A stretch of 64,000 nucleotides of DNA from Nitrosomonas sp. (GTDB lineage: Bacteria; Pseudomonadota; Gammaproteobacteria; Burkholderiales; Nitrosomonadaceae). The stretch is from assembly GCA_024281825.1 (NCBI GenBank), contig JAMWZY010000004.1, positions 62,001 to 126,000 on the forward strand. The letters run 5' to 3'. The position numbers and the translations under genes were made by a program. This document shows, piece after piece, positions 48,148-58,290 of this stretch. The notes below the pieces were generated by a model. It ran no database searches. It was not told the origin of the DNA and saw nothing but the letters and a program-made list of their open reading frames with translations. Every line of letters starts with the position of its first letter. Position 1 is the stretch's first letter.

Positions 48148-48913
48148 TTTTGTCGAGCTTGAACAAATCAAAAAAATTGTGTGTTGTTGCGATGGCGATC
48201 TCATCTACAGTGACTTGGCGGAGTTTTGCAATCTCTTCGGCTACGTACCGTACAAATGCGGGTTGATTGGTCTTGCCACGGAAAGGCACCGGTGCCAAAT
48301 AGGGGGAATCGGTTTCAATCAACATTCGGTGTAATGGAATATTCTTCGCCACTTCCTTAAGCGTCACGGCATTTTTGAAAGTCACGATACCTGAAAAGGA
48401 GATATAGAAATTCATCGCAATGGCTTGTTCGGCAACTTCCCAACTTTCGGTGAAACAGTGCATTACCCCGCCGACTTCATGCGCGCCTTCTTCTTGCATA
48501 ATACGTAGTGTATCGGTTGCTGCCGAACGTGTGTGTATGATCAGCGGCTTGTTGATTTTCTTTGCTGCGCGGATATGCTGGCGGAAGCGCTCTCGCTGCC
48601 ATTCCAGATCGCCTTGCAAGCGGTAATAGTCCAGACCTGTTTCACCAATAGCAATGATTTTGGGATGATCGGCTAATCCAGCCAACTCATCGGCACTGGG
48701 CTCACGTTGATCTTCATAATCAGGGTGAATGCCCACAGAAGCAAACAAGTTTTGATGCTTTTCTGCTAAAGCAAGAACGCGGGGGAAATTCGGCAAATCG
48801 ACGCTGACACAAAGTGCATGCGTGACTTGATTTTCTTGCATGTTTCTTAGCAATACATCCAGGTCTTTGGCCAGATCGGGAAAGTCAAGGTGGCAATGGG
48901 AATCGATAAACAT
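48128..48913 (-). CDS. TatD family metal-dependent hydrolase
   Basis: A 261-aa TIM-barrel amidohydrolase. The metal ligands are His6 and His8 (DSHCHLD), Glu in AIGETGLDYYR, His in LIIHTRSA, His in VMHCFTES and Asp in ETDSPYLAPVPFRGK. All are present. TatD relatives act as 3'-5' exonucleases on DNA and RNA in vitro and may help repair or RNA turnover. This one is closest in length to YcfH/TatD and is placed before the ankyrin gene. The paralogue cannot be fixed from sequence, so no symbol is given. Confidence 0.93.
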   Translation of the reverse strand: MFIDSHCHLDFPDLAKDLDVLLRNMQENQVTHALCVSVDLPNFPRVLALAEKHQNLFASVGIHPDYEDQREPSADELAGLADHPKIIAIGETGLDYYRLQGDLEWQRERFRQHIRAAKKINKPLIIHTRSAATDTLRIMQEEGAHEVGGVMHCFTESWEVAEQAIAMNFYISFSGIVTFKNAVTLKEVAKNIPLHRMLIETDSPYLAPVPFRGKTNQPAFVRYVAEEIAKLRQVTVDEIAIATTHNFFDLFKLDKNELQSH

Positions 48914-49028
48914 ACAAAAACGAATAGCAGAGTAGTATTAGGTCAGGTTAATTTTTTGAGTTTGATTTTGACTTATTGATACATATTGCTGGCTTGTGCT
49001 CCAGTTTTGAATGCCAGCGGTGCATTAT

Positions 49029-49874
49029 TCAGTCATTAGCAAATAAGCTAATGATACCATCCAGTCCTACATAGTCGATGGAATAAGTGGCCTGTTGTTT
49101 GACGATGGGCTTGGCATGGTATGCGATACTGACCCCCGCTTCAAGCATCATATCCAAATCATTGGCGCCATCTCCGACCGCGATCGTTTGCGTGCTGTGT
49201 ATTCCGAGTTGCTGTTGTATTGTTCTGAGTTTTTCAGCTTTGCCTTGTCTGCCAAGAATCTTTCCCACTACTTTTCCAGTAAGCTTTTCATTTTGGATTT
49301 CTAATACGTTAGCGCTCGAAAAATCTAACCGTAACTTTTCTTGGATACGATCTGTAAAAAACGTAAATCCTCCCGAAATAACCATGGTTTTTATACCATG
49401 CTTATGTGCTTGCTGCAGCATTCTTTCTGCGCCCGGACTGAGCCTGACGCGCTCATCGTACACGCTTTGTAGCATGTCCTGGTGCAGGCCTCGCAGAAGG
49501 GCGGTACGACGAGTCAAGCTTTCTTCAAAGCTTATTTCGCCACGCATGGTTTGTACTGTGATTTCAGAAACTTGGGGCTTGATATGCAGCATGTCTGCGA
49601 TTTCATCGATAGTTTCGATCGCAAGGAGCGTGGAATCCATATCCATCGCGATGAGTTTGAAATCAGAAAGCTTACGGGATGGATCGACGAAAGCAAAATC
49701 CAATTGCGCTTGTGCACAGTATTCTGCAATTTCTACGCTGTTTTCCGTGTGTGTGGCATGCGTTAAGCGGAAAGCTTGTCCGGTAATTCTTTCAATGCCA
49801 TCGGCGAGTGATAGTTTTGCAATCGCACGTAAATCACTATTATTAACGTCTAGACCTTGGATGATAAGATTCAT
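49029..49874 (-). CDS. serB: Phosphoserine phosphatase SerB
   Basis: A 281-aa HAD-family phosphatase for the last step of serine synthesis. The N-terminal 70 residues form a truncated ACT-like part. The nucleophile Asp78 and acid Asp80 lie in AMDMDSTLL. Motif II Ser is in VISGGFTFF, and the metal Asp pair is in AVGDGANDLDMM. The length lies between the short and the ACT-containing E. coli-type enzymes. It sits alone on the minus strand, 21 bases downstream of a signalling gene. Confidence 0.96.
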   Translation of the reverse strand: MNLIIQGLDVNNSDLRAIAKLSLADGIERITGQAFRLTHATHTENSVEIAEYCAQAQLDFAFVDPSRKLSDFKLIAMDMDSTLLAIETIDEIADMLHIKPQVSEITVQTMRGEISFEESLTRRTALLRGLHQDMLQSVYDERVRLSPGAERMLQQAHKHGIKTMVISGGFTFFTDRIQEKLRLDFSSANVLEIQNEKLTGKVVGKILGRQGKAEKLRTIQQQLGIHSTQTIAVGDGANDLDMMLEAGVSIAYHAKPIVKQQATYSIDYVGLDGIISLFAND

Positions 49875-49895
49875 AAAAGACAGAATGGGTGTTGT

Positions 49896-51377
49896 TTAAA
49901 GCTTGAATGATGATAACAAATGGTGCCATTCGATGATGCGATTGCGACCAGAGTTTTTGGCCGCATAAAGGGCAGTGTCGGCGGCTTTTATCATATCCAG
50001 CGGAGTAAGAAAATGACTTGTGTCTGCTTCATTTGAGGCTACGCCGATTGAAGCTGTGATATTAATAATTCGATCGTCGTTGATCTTAAAGTTAATGGTT
50101 GAAATGGAATCTTTTAGGCGTGAAATGAGATTTCTTGATGCAGCTAATGTGGTTCCAGGTAAAATTAAGGCAAATTCTTCTCCACCAAAACGACTGAGTG
50201 TGTCGTCTTGGCGTATTTGTTCGAAGATCGCGCCTACTACTGCGGTAAGAAGGGCATCGCCTGCTGCATGACCGTAGCTATCATTAATTTGCTTAAAGTA
50301 ATCCAAGTCGATAATGGCTATGGTAAGAGGTAATTTATATTGTGAAGATAAGTGAAATTCACGAAGCAGCGTTTCATCGAAATAGAGGCGATTATAAGCA
50401 CCTGTTAACCCGTCTCGCTGCGATTTTTCTTCCAAATCCTTAATTTTTGCTAGACTATGGACCATTAATAAGTCTTTTGCTTCGGACATGACTTTTGCGG
50501 CATTCAGTGATCCATAGATGTTGATATCGAATAAATCTTCAATGGATTTTAAACCGGTTTCCATAATTTTGATGACTTCAATCAATGTTTCGCAATCCGT
50601 GCCTAACCAATTGTGGGCGGCTTCAACCACATTATCAAGCTTGTCGGCTTCTTGCGGAAAGAGAAAATAATCAGCCAGATAACGCGATGCGGCAACACAA
50701 GCTTGCAGTGTAGGTCCATGACTTTTGGGGCTAGGGTGGCTGTGGCTAGTAATGCAGCATAATGCGATATAGTCAGGAATATGCCACTTTTTAAGCAAGG
50801 CATAACCCAGTTCGTCATGCCCAAACCCAAAAGCTTTGCGCTCAGCTTTCAGTAAGGAGTCATGGTTATTATGTACCGAATAGATCGGTTCATATTCTTC
50901 GGGCATGATTGCTGAAAAAGTAAGGATGCCAATTTCATGAATCAATCCGGCAAGTAATAAGTCATCTAAAAAACTTAAGGTGAGTTTTTCTCCCAGTGCG
51001 CGACAGGCAAGCGCTGTGGTAATTGAGCGGCGCCAAAAGTGATCGTGATTAAAAGAGGCTGAATGTCCAACGCGCGATCCTTTCATCAATGAGCTACTTA
51101 ATGAGAAGGAGAGTGCTATCACGATAACGGAGTGGGTGCCAAGTATGCTAACAGCTTGCCGGATATTGGTAGCAACTCGCCGAGATTTGTACAAAGGCGC
51201 ATTGGCTGTTTTAAGTAATTTGGCGGAAAGCACCGGATCCATTGAAATGTATTGGCATGCAGTGCCGATATCTGCGTCAGGATCATTGGCCAGTTCGATA
51301 ATTTTTACAGCAACTGCTGGCAGGCTAGGCAGCGTGGTGCAAAAATTTAGATGACTTTTTATTTTTTCATCAAGCAC
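49896..51377 (-). CDS. HDOD-GGDEF signalling protein
   Basis: A 493-aa soluble protein with no membrane helix. Residues 10-215 form an HDOD domain (LPSLPAVAVKIIELANDP, LLLAGLIHEIGIL), with the HD-like residues partly retained. A short helical segment leads to a GGDEF diguanylate cyclase domain (about 320-485) whose signature is GGEEF (398-402), an active variant. It should make cyclic di-GMP, with HDOD as a sensor or partner-binding module. The start is GTG with CAGGAA seven bases upstream. serB follows closely. Confidence 0.93.
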   Translation of the reverse strand: MLDEKIKSHLNFCTTLPSLPAVAVKIIELANDPDADIGTACQYISMDPVLSAKLLKTANAPLYKSRRVATNIRQAVSILGTHSVIVIALSFSLSSSLMKGSRVGHSASFNHDHFWRRSITTALACRALGEKLTLSFLDDLLLAGLIHEIGILTFSAIMPEEYEPIYSVHNNHDSLLKAERKAFGFGHDELGYALLKKWHIPDYIALCCITSHSHPSPKSHGPTLQACVAASRYLADYFLFPQEADKLDNVVEAAHNWLGTDCETLIEVIKIMETGLKSIEDLFDINIYGSLNAAKVMSEAKDLLMVHSLAKIKDLEEKSQRDGLTGAYNRLYFDETLLREFHLSSQYKLPLTIAIIDLDYFKQINDSYGHAAGDALLTAVVGAIFEQIRQDDTLSRFGGEEFALILPGTTLAASRNLISRLKDSISTINFKINDDRIINITASIGVASNEADTSHFLTPLDMIKAADTALYAAKNSGRNRIIEWHHLLSSFKL

Positions 51378-51597
51378 TTAATCATTCCTGAAACGCATGT
51401 ACATGGATTAGTTAATCGGCAACAATGATCATTATAGTATAAAGGTTATTCAGATGCTTAATCTGAGCAGAATAGGAAAAAGAGGTTATTTTCCTTAGAA
51501 AGATAACTGATTGTATGTTTGATGTTATTCTTTTTAATGTTGAAGTGTTATGCTACTTATTTTGAAAAATTAGGACAATTTCATAAAGGAGTCTGAA

Positions 51598-53094
51598 GTG
51601 GATTTTGCAATAAAAGTCGGGACCGCTGAAAAACAACGGGGCGCATGTATGGTAGTGGGTGTTTTTGAGTCCAGGAAATTAAGTAATTCCGCAAAGATTC
51701 TGGACAAAGCTTCCCAAGGATATATTAAGAATCTACTGGCTTTGGGGGACATGGAAGGTAAAATTGGAACTTGCCTATTACTACACCATGTTCCAGGTAC
51801 TTTATTTAAAAGAGTGTTATTGGTTGGATTGGGTAAGGAACAGGAATTTAATGAAAAATCCTTGCAAGGCGCGATTGGCTCGATTTTATCCACTGTGCAA
51901 AAAACAGGAATAACCGATATAGCTTTGTTTTTGTCTGATTTTTCGATGAAAAGGAGCACTAATGATTGGAAAGTTTGCCAGATCGTCCTTCAAGCAATGA
52001 GTAGCAGTTATCGATTTGATCGGCTTAAAAGTAATCCTGATCATGAAACGAGCAGCTTGCGGAAAGTGATTTGCTATATCGAGAATCGTGTTGAACTCGA
52101 AGTGTGTGAACGTGCTATGCATCAAGGACTAGCGATTGCAGAAGGAATGAATTTAGCGAAAGATTTAGGTAATTTGGCGCCAAATATTTGTACGCCTACT
52201 TATCTTGCCAAGCAGGCGAAAGATTTAGCCAAGTTGCACAAGATTAAAGCCGATGTGCTTGATGAAAAAGATATGGAAAAGCTAGGCATGGGGTCACTTT
52301 TGTCTGTTGCACAAGGTAGCCAGGAGCCGGCCAAATTGATTGTTTTGGAATATTACGGATTAGAGAAGAAAGATAATCCCTACGTACTGGTAGGAAAAGG
52401 TGTCACCTTCGATACCGGTGGAATTTCCCTTAAACCGGCAGCAGAAATGGATGAGATGAAATTCGACATGAGTGGAGCCGCTAGTGTATTGGGGACATTG
52501 CATGCTGTTGCAGCAATGAAATTACCCATTAATCTTGTCGGTATTATCCCTGCAACGGAAAATATGCCTAGTGGAAAGGCGACCAAACCGGGGGATGTGG
52601 TTACCAGCATGTCTGGGCAAACAATCGAAATTTTAAATACCGATGCGGAAGGTAGGTTGATACTTTGTGATGCGCTGACCTACGCCGAACGTTTTCATCC
52701 TAAAGCAGTGGTCGATATTGCCACCTTGACAGGGGCGTGCGTCATTGCACTCGGTAATTTTACGAGTGGATTAATGGGGAATGATGACGATTTGGCGGAA
52801 GAATTATTAGCGGCTGGTGAAAAAATTGGTGACCGCGCATGGCGGCTACCTTTATGGGATGAGTACCAAGATTTGCTGAAAAGTAATTTTGCCGATATGG
52901 CGAACATTGGTGGTCGTGCTGCTGGAACAATTTCAGCTGCATGCTTTTTGTCGCGATTTGCGAAGAAATATCGCTGGGCTCATTTAGATATTGCGGGAAC
53001 TGCATGGAAATCAGGCAAGGATAAAGGCTCTACCGGACGTCCTGTCCCTTTATTATGCCAATTCTTAGTGACACAATCGCAAGTTAATAGTTAG
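51598..53094 (+). CDS. pepA: Leucyl (cytosol) aminopeptidase PepA
   Basis: A 498-aa M17 metalloaminopeptidase. The N-terminal macro-like domain runs to about 165. The catalytic domain carries the metal ligands in VGKGVTFDTGGISLKP and the signature NTDAEGRLILCDAL, with Asp and Glu bound to two metals and the Arg nearby. In E. coli PepA also binds DNA at carAB and at cer sites; whether this one does is unknown. The start is GTG with AAAGGAG six bases upstream. holC follows after 55 bases, the usual order. Confidence 0.97.
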   Translation: MDFAIKVGTAEKQRGACMVVGVFESRKLSNSAKILDKASQGYIKNLLALGDMEGKIGTCLLLHHVPGTLFKRVLLVGLGKEQEFNEKSLQGAIGSILSTVQKTGITDIALFLSDFSMKRSTNDWKVCQIVLQAMSSSYRFDRLKSNPDHETSSLRKVICYIENRVELEVCERAMHQGLAIAEGMNLAKDLGNLAPNICTPTYLAKQAKDLAKLHKIKADVLDEKDMEKLGMGSLLSVAQGSQEPAKLIVLEYYGLEKKDNPYVLVGKGVTFDTGGISLKPAAEMDEMKFDMSGAASVLGTLHAVAAMKLPINLVGIIPATENMPSGKATKPGDVVTSMSGQTIEILNTDAEGRLILCDALTYAERFHPKAVVDIATLTGACVIALGNFTSGLMGNDDDLAEELLAAGEKIGDRAWRLPLWDEYQDLLKSNFADMANIGGRAAGTISAACFLSRFAKKYRWAHLDIAGTAWKSGKDKGSTGRPVPLLCQFLVTQSQVNS

Positions 53095-53149
53095 GCGATA
53101 ATGTTTTCTGATGAAATTTTGCAGAGATAATTTAAGAGTTTTAATGTGA

Positions 53150-53593
53150 ATGGCGCAGATTTATTTTTATTCTGGTGCACGTGATAAATTAGTCACTGCT
53201 TGCCGTCTTTGCGCTAAGGCGCTTCAGCAAAATATGCGGGTACTTATTTATACACCCGATATTGCTCTGATGGAGAAGATGGATGAACTGCTGTGGACTT
53301 TCTCTGCCACTAGCTTTGTACCGCATTGCTCATCGATAGATAAAGGCAATGAAGAAATATATAGTGCGTCACCGGTGATTATTAGCAATCAAATTCATTC
53401 GGATCAGGGTTATGATGTTTTGTTGAATTTGCATGATCAATGTCCGCCATTATTTGAACAGTTTGATCGATTAATTGAAATTGCGGATCTATCCAATCAA
53501 GACAGTGAGAATGCCCGTGAGCGCTATCGCAACTATAAGCAAATGGGATTGCACATTCAGCATTATGATTTAAATGATTCGGTATTTTCTTAA
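53150..53593 (+). CDS. holC: DNA polymerase III chi subunit HolC
   Basis: A 147-aa protein of the clamp-loader accessory subunit family that links the loader to single-strand binding protein. It opens AQIYFYSGARDKLVTACRLC, and has the pattern WTFSATSFVPHC followed by SPVIISNQIHSDQGYDVLLNL. The length is normal. It follows pepA, as in most proteobacteria, and is followed by a hypothetical gene after 23 bases. valS, which often comes next, is not here. Confidence 0.92.
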   Translation: MAQIYFYSGARDKLVTACRLCAKALQQNMRVLIYTPDIALMEKMDELLWTFSATSFVPHCSSIDKGNEEIYSASPVIISNQIHSDQGYDVLLNLHDQCPPLFEQFDRLIEIADLSNQDSENARERYRNYKQMGLHIQHYDLNDSVFS

Positions 53594-53616
53594 AATTATT
53601 GGTTTGACATATTATT

Positions 53617-53988
53617 ATGTTTGAAAACAATTCTTCTACAGATCTCGATGATGCGGAGATACTTGAGAAATTTAGTAATCTGCTGAATAAGTATCAAAAT
53701 CAGATTGAAAGGGGGAGTAATAGCGCACAGTGCGAAAACCCCGAATCAATAGGACCTATTGGAGATCAATTAAAGTTAGACCAAAGCAATATACCAGTAC
53801 TCTCAGAAATGGTCGTACTTCATCAGTCTGTTATGCAATTGCAAACTAAAAAGACCTCACCGATCCGATATGTGTTGGATGTCGCTTTAAAAGATGTGGG
53901 CATCGAAATGAATAATCTTGAACGGAATGCTTTGGCAGATGCATTGGAAACTCGTCTTGCCGAACCGAAAAAACCTGATCACCCTTAA
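53617..53988 (+). CDS. Hypothetical protein downstream of holC
   Basis: A 123-aa acidic, soluble protein with no signal peptide or membrane helix. The N-terminal 40 residues are polar and helical, the middle is low-complexity, and residues 80-115 form a predicted helix pair (RYVLDVALKDVGIEMNNLERNALADALETRL). I do not recognise a domain. Its position 23 bases after holC suggests a joint transcript with pepA-holC. Short proteins of this kind follow holC in other betaproteobacteria and are unnamed. Confidence 0.65.
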   Translation: MFENNSSTDLDDAEILEKFSNLLNKYQNQIERGSNSAQCENPESIGPIGDQLKLDQSNIPVLSEMVVLHQSVMQLQTKKTSPIRYVLDVALKDVGIEMNNLERNALADALETRLAEPKKPDHP

Positions 53989-54012
53989 ACAAGTAGTAAG
54001 TCTTGATGCCAG

Positions 54013-56535
54013 TTAATGGATTGTATATTGGTTTTTCGGAGCTGCTGAGGAAAATAGATATGGTTTGGCTAAACCAAATCCTTGCACATAGTCGATACCG
54101 ATTTCTTCAAGCAACTGCAGTGTTTGAATGTCTTCAACCCATTCTGCGATGGTTTCTAATTTCATGTGATGCGCAATGTGATTGATCGATTCAATCATGG
54201 CCCGATCAACGGTATCATTGCGGAGGTTTCTAATGAGCTGGCCATTGATCTTTAAGTAATCGATGGGAATATTTTTTAAATAACTAAAAGAAGATAGATT
54301 GCCACCAAAATCATCCATCGAAAAATGGCAACCTAAATTCTTGAGTGCAACAATAAACGCTACTACGCGTTGTAAATCAGCAAGCGCAATATTCTCAGTG
54401 ATTTCAAAGCAAATATTCGAAGGATGAAAAGTTTGTTGATTCAGATGATTGACGACATAGTCTAGAAAATTTTCATTACTAAGGGCGTGTGCGGATAGAT
54501 TGATAACATACATTCCTCTAGATTGTTGCTTAAGTCGGGTATTGATGAGTTTCAGCGATTCTTTGATGACCCAACGGTCAATTTCTACCATTTGATGATA
54601 GCGTTCTGCTATAGGCAAAAAAGAATTCGGTAGAATTAATTGATTTTTCTCACCATATAGCCGCACTAAAATCTCGCCATGTTCCTTCAGATTGCTGGAA
54701 TGAGAAATGGCAACAATCGGTTGAAAGTAAAGGCATAAATGCTGATTCACTATGGCGCTCTGAATACGTGGCAACCATTGAGCTTCATCATTGTCCTGTG
54801 CTGTAAAATCTTTTTCACGATAGATTTGCACTTGATTGCGGCCTTGGTTTTTGGCAACCATACAGGCATTGTCAGCCGCATGCAAAACATCTTCTAATAC
54901 TTGGTTGGCACGATTAATTGAGTAGAGGCCGATACTGACACCAATGGAAAAAGTTTTATCGTGCCATTGAAAACGAAAATCTTGTACTAATTCGCGTAAA
55001 GTATTTGCAACTTGTAAAGCTTCTTCTTCAGGGCAGTGTTCTAAAATAACACCGAACTCATCACCACCGAGACGTGCAAGTGTGTCTCTGGTGCGTAATT
55101 TAGAATTTAATAGCGCGGTGACTTGTCGTAATAAATCATCGCCTGCACCGTGTCCGCAGGTGTCATTGATGATCTTGAATTGATCCAAATCTAAAAATAG
55201 CAATGTATGAACATCATGTCGACGAAATGTTTTGAGTATTTTTCTTAAGCGTTTCTCAAATTCATTGCGATTTAATAAACCGGTTAGGGAGTCATGTGTA
55301 GCTTGATAAGTAAGTTTATCGGTCAGTTTACGTTGTTCAGTTACATCGCGAAAAATCAATACGCTGCCGATGATTTGGTTTTGGTGGTTACGTATCGGCG
55401 CTACCGAGTAATCAATGATGAATTCATGTTTGTCTCTACGTGTCAGTATACATTCCCGATTTTTCTTGGATTTACCAACGCTGACTGGAGGTAAATCAAT
55501 ATGGAGTGGGTTTTCAATAATATTCTGATTGATGATATCTTTAACTCGAAAGATCTCTTGTATCGGAATACCGTGAACTTTATCGCTATTCCAGCCGGTG
55601 TATATTTCTGCGATTGGATTGAGATAGGTGATTCGATCCATTGCATCGGTTGTGATGACGGCATCGCCAATACTGGCTAAAGTAACTTGGAACAATTCTT
55701 TTTCGCGGTACAGGCGGTCATTTGATAAGGCCAATTCTGTTGTCCGCTCTAAAATGCGTTGTTCGAGTTCAAGTTTTGCGGTTTGTAATGCGCGTTGCGT
55801 AAGGTTCTTTTCGGTAATTTGGCTTTGTAATTCCAAATTTACGGTATTCTGTAAGTTATGTGCTTCTTGTAAATGATTAATCAAATCATGATTTTCAAAT
55901 CTAAGATTTAGTGAATCAATGATAGTCTGATGCAGGCGGCGTGAGATGCGCCACATCAAAAAAGTAAAAAGTAGGAATGTAGCGCCAATTATGATGTGGT
56001 TCTGACCTGGATGAGTGAATATACGATAGGTATAAGGTGCAATAGCAGGAATTGTAAATAGCGCAAAGGCGCCGGGATATGAAGATAAAACTGCCATCCC
56101 ACCTGCAATCATCCCTCCTAGGATGTAGGCAAGAAATAACTGATACTGCATATTATCTGAAATAAAGAAAGCTCCGCCGGCGGCACCCCAAAGAATTCCA
56201 GATAGGCCTATACCAACGAGAAAATAATTGCCCCACTGAAGAGATGTTTCATTATTAAGGTTCTTGCGAAAATAGGTAACTGTCAGTAAGAATCTAGCGA
56301 AAGTTAGTAAACAGATCGCGGCAAACCAACTCAGTAGTATCGGTTGAGAAATATGACTCCATAAAATGAGAATGCAGGCAAAAGATACCAATAACGAGGC
56401 TATTAGTGCTTTATTTGTTTGAAAATAGAGTAACTTGATTTGTTCCGCAAGCAATGCAGTGGAACGATTGGATTGATCAGATAAGTGATTTTTATCCAGG
56501 TGATTTAGATCTGATCGTTTTTCGTCAATCTTCAT
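54013..56535 (-). CDS. Membrane PAS-GGDEF-EAL cyclic di-GMP signalling protein
   Basis: An 840-aa inner-membrane protein. Six predicted helices (about 37-197) form a sensor unit of the MASE type. A coiled coil (about 215-285) leads to a PAS domain (about 285-400), then GGDEF (about 410-575; signature GGDEF at 490-494), then an EAL domain (about 590-830). The EAL signature reads EIL at 621-623, and the segment usually written IAEGVE reads IAEWVE. DDFG (741-744) and the catalytic Lys in YLKI are kept. The cyclase domain looks active; phosphodiesterase activity is uncertain because of these changes. Convergent with the pepA-holC unit. Confidence 0.92.
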   Translation of the reverse strand: MKIDEKRSDLNHLDKNHLSDQSNRSTALLAEQIKLLYFQTNKALIASLLVSFACILILWSHISQPILLSWFAAICLLTFARFLLTVTYFRKNLNNETSLQWGNYFLVGIGLSGILWGAAGGAFFISDNMQYQLFLAYILGGMIAGGMAVLSSYPGAFALFTIPAIAPYTYRIFTHPGQNHIIIGATFLLFTFLMWRISRRLHQTIIDSLNLRFENHDLINHLQEAHNLQNTVNLELQSQITEKNLTQRALQTAKLELEQRILERTTELALSNDRLYREKELFQVTLASIGDAVITTDAMDRITYLNPIAEIYTGWNSDKVHGIPIQEIFRVKDIINQNIIENPLHIDLPPVSVGKSKKNRECILTRRDKHEFIIDYSVAPIRNHQNQIIGSVLIFRDVTEQRKLTDKLTYQATHDSLTGLLNRNEFEKRLRKILKTFRRHDVHTLLFLDLDQFKIINDTCGHGAGDDLLRQVTALLNSKLRTRDTLARLGGDEFGVILEHCPEEEALQVANTLRELVQDFRFQWHDKTFSIGVSIGLYSINRANQVLEDVLHAADNACMVAKNQGRNQVQIYREKDFTAQDNDEAQWLPRIQSAIVNQHLCLYFQPIVAISHSSNLKEHGEILVRLYGEKNQLILPNSFLPIAERYHQMVEIDRWVIKESLKLINTRLKQQSRGMYVINLSAHALSNENFLDYVVNHLNQQTFHPSNICFEITENIALADLQRVVAFIVALKNLGCHFSMDDFGGNLSSFSYLKNIPIDYLKINGQLIRNLRNDTVDRAMIESINHIAHHMKLETIAEWVEDIQTLQLLEEIGIDYVQGFGLAKPYLFSSAAPKNQYTIH

Positions 56536-56744
56536 TTCAAGACTGGATTGAATTTATATGATACTTCCCGTAGGAATCTAAATTATACTTAATTGGTGGA
56601 AATTTCTTTCGAATCATTTGATTGAGCGTTGAAACAGTTATCGCACCGATTGCATAATCAGATTATACTCGTAGAAAAATAGATAATAAAAAAAACACTG
56701 ACCTTTCTTCATGAGGGAGCGTTAAATTTTTATTAGGGATAGCA

Positions 56745-58112
56745 ATGATTCAATTGCGCGGCGTCATTAAATATTCTTGGCAAAGAATATTTAATTTCCT
56801 GGGATTTGTTTTGTTTTGGCTCGTAATGCCGGCATTGGGTGGCGGAATTGCGTTGATGGAGCAAAGTGTTAAGGAAATGGGACAAGCGTTTTCTGGTGCA
56901 CCGACTAATTTTGGTGATGCTAGTATGGTGTTTTTTAATCCTGCTGCGATGAATCGAAGCGAAGGTAGGTTACTTTCGGTTGCGGGCTATGTGATTGCGC
57001 CATCAGTTAATTTTCATAATGAGAATTCACATTTTGGTTCTGCTTCTCGTGGTTTTCCGTTATTAGGTAATGATGGTGGAAATGCCGGGAATTGGGCTTT
57101 TATTCCCAATGTGTATTATGTGCATCCGCTGACTAATCGGATAACGCTTGGGTTGGGGGTCAATACGCTATTTGGTATGAAAAATAGCTACAATTCGGAT
57201 TGGAAAGGGCGATATCAGGGGTTAGATTCCGAACTGAGGCACATTAATTTTAATCCTTCAGTTGCGTATAGTGTGACAAAAGATTTTTCACTGGGTGCTG
57301 GTTTTAATGTGCAATACATGCAAACGACTTTAACCAACGCGCTAGATTTTGGTGCAATGTGCGGGCAATCCAGAAATCCTTCTGAGTGTTTCAATCAAGG
57401 CGTATTGCCACAACTCAATGATGGACATGTTTCTTTGAAAGGCGATAGTGTTGGTTTTGGTTATAACTTTGGCGCTTTCTATGCGCTCACTCAAAATCTG
57501 CACCTGGGTGCTAGTTATCGTTCCCGAGTAATGCATGATGTGTATAGCAAGGTAGATTTTTCGGTTCCGGATAATGCCGTGATATTTACACGGGGAAGTC
57601 AGTATATTGATACTCACGCACAAACTTCCGTAACATTGCCAGATAATGTGTTATTTGGTTTTTCCTATCGCGTTACACCACGTTGGACTTTGTCAGCCGA
57701 TGCTTTGTGGACTCATTGGAGTTTAATACGTGAGCTGAGGACAGATTTTACATCGTCACAGCGGGACGATACACTAACATTAAACTGGCGTGATACTTGG
57801 CGTTATGCATTTGGCGCTAATTATCAATCAGAATCAAATAAATGGGCGTTACGCAGTGGTTTTGCATATGATCAAAGTCCGGTTTCCGGAGCACAATTTC
57901 GATCTCCTAGAATTCCAGATGGTAATCGCTATTGGTTAACCTTCGGTTTTACTTACGCGCTTTCTCAAAATATTTATGTGCATGGTGCTTATGCCCATTT
58001 ATTTGTAGAGGACTTGGCAATAAATAGGCAAGGTGTAAGTGCGGATACTTTGGTTGGTCACTATTCAGAGCAATTCAATATCGGCGGTTTGCAGCTTGAT
58101 TGGCGTTTTTAG
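56745..58112 (+). CDS. FadL/OmpP1/TodX-type outer membrane channel
   Basis: A 455-aa outer-membrane beta-barrel. A signal-like segment (about 1-32) is followed by GIALMEQSVKEMGQAFSGAP and FGDASMVFFNPAAMNR, the N-terminal hatch motif of FadL-family transporters. The barrel shows alternating strands to the C-terminal LDWRF with the final Phe. FadL carries long-chain fatty acids; TodX carries aromatic hydrocarbons. The substrate here cannot be told and no catabolic genes are nearby. TTAGGGA lies upstream of the ATG. Confidence 0.9.
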   Translation: MIQLRGVIKYSWQRIFNFLGFVLFWLVMPALGGGIALMEQSVKEMGQAFSGAPTNFGDASMVFFNPAAMNRSEGRLLSVAGYVIAPSVNFHNENSHFGSASRGFPLLGNDGGNAGNWAFIPNVYYVHPLTNRITLGLGVNTLFGMKNSYNSDWKGRYQGLDSELRHINFNPSVAYSVTKDFSLGAGFNVQYMQTTLTNALDFGAMCGQSRNPSECFNQGVLPQLNDGHVSLKGDSVGFGYNFGAFYALTQNLHLGASYRSRVMHDVYSKVDFSVPDNAVIFTRGSQYIDTHAQTSVTLPDNVLFGFSYRVTPRWTLSADALWTHWSLIRELRTDFTSSQRDDTLTLNWRDTWRYAFGANYQSESNKWALRSGFAYDQSPVSGAQFRSPRIPDGNRYWLTFGFTYALSQNIYVHGAYAHLFVEDLAINRQGVSADTLVGHYSEQFNIGGLQLDWRF

Positions 58113-58160
58113 TAATCGATGCCGATTGCAAGGCCATGTTTTGTTAACAAGAGTCTAATT

Positions 58161-58274
58161 ATGACGCTGGGTAATGCATTGGTCGGAATTATTGCTGGTG
58201 GTGTGATTTTACTGATAATAATATCCATCCAGAAAATTACGCGCAAAGAATCACCTACTTCTGCATTGATATAA
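58161..58274 (+). CDS. Possible 37-aa single-helix membrane protein
   Basis: A short complete frame from ATG to TAA directly downstream of the FadL-type gene. The peptide has one hydrophobic helix (about 7-23, NALVGIIAGGVILLIII) followed by a basic tail QKITRKE, so Nout-Cin topology is likely. AAGAG lies about seven bases before the ATG. The 48-bp distance to fadL would permit one transcript. The function is unknown. Confidence 0.5.
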   Translation: MTLGNALVGIIAGGVILLIIISIQKITRKESPTSALI

Positions 58275-58290
58275 GCGGACTTGCTTTACA

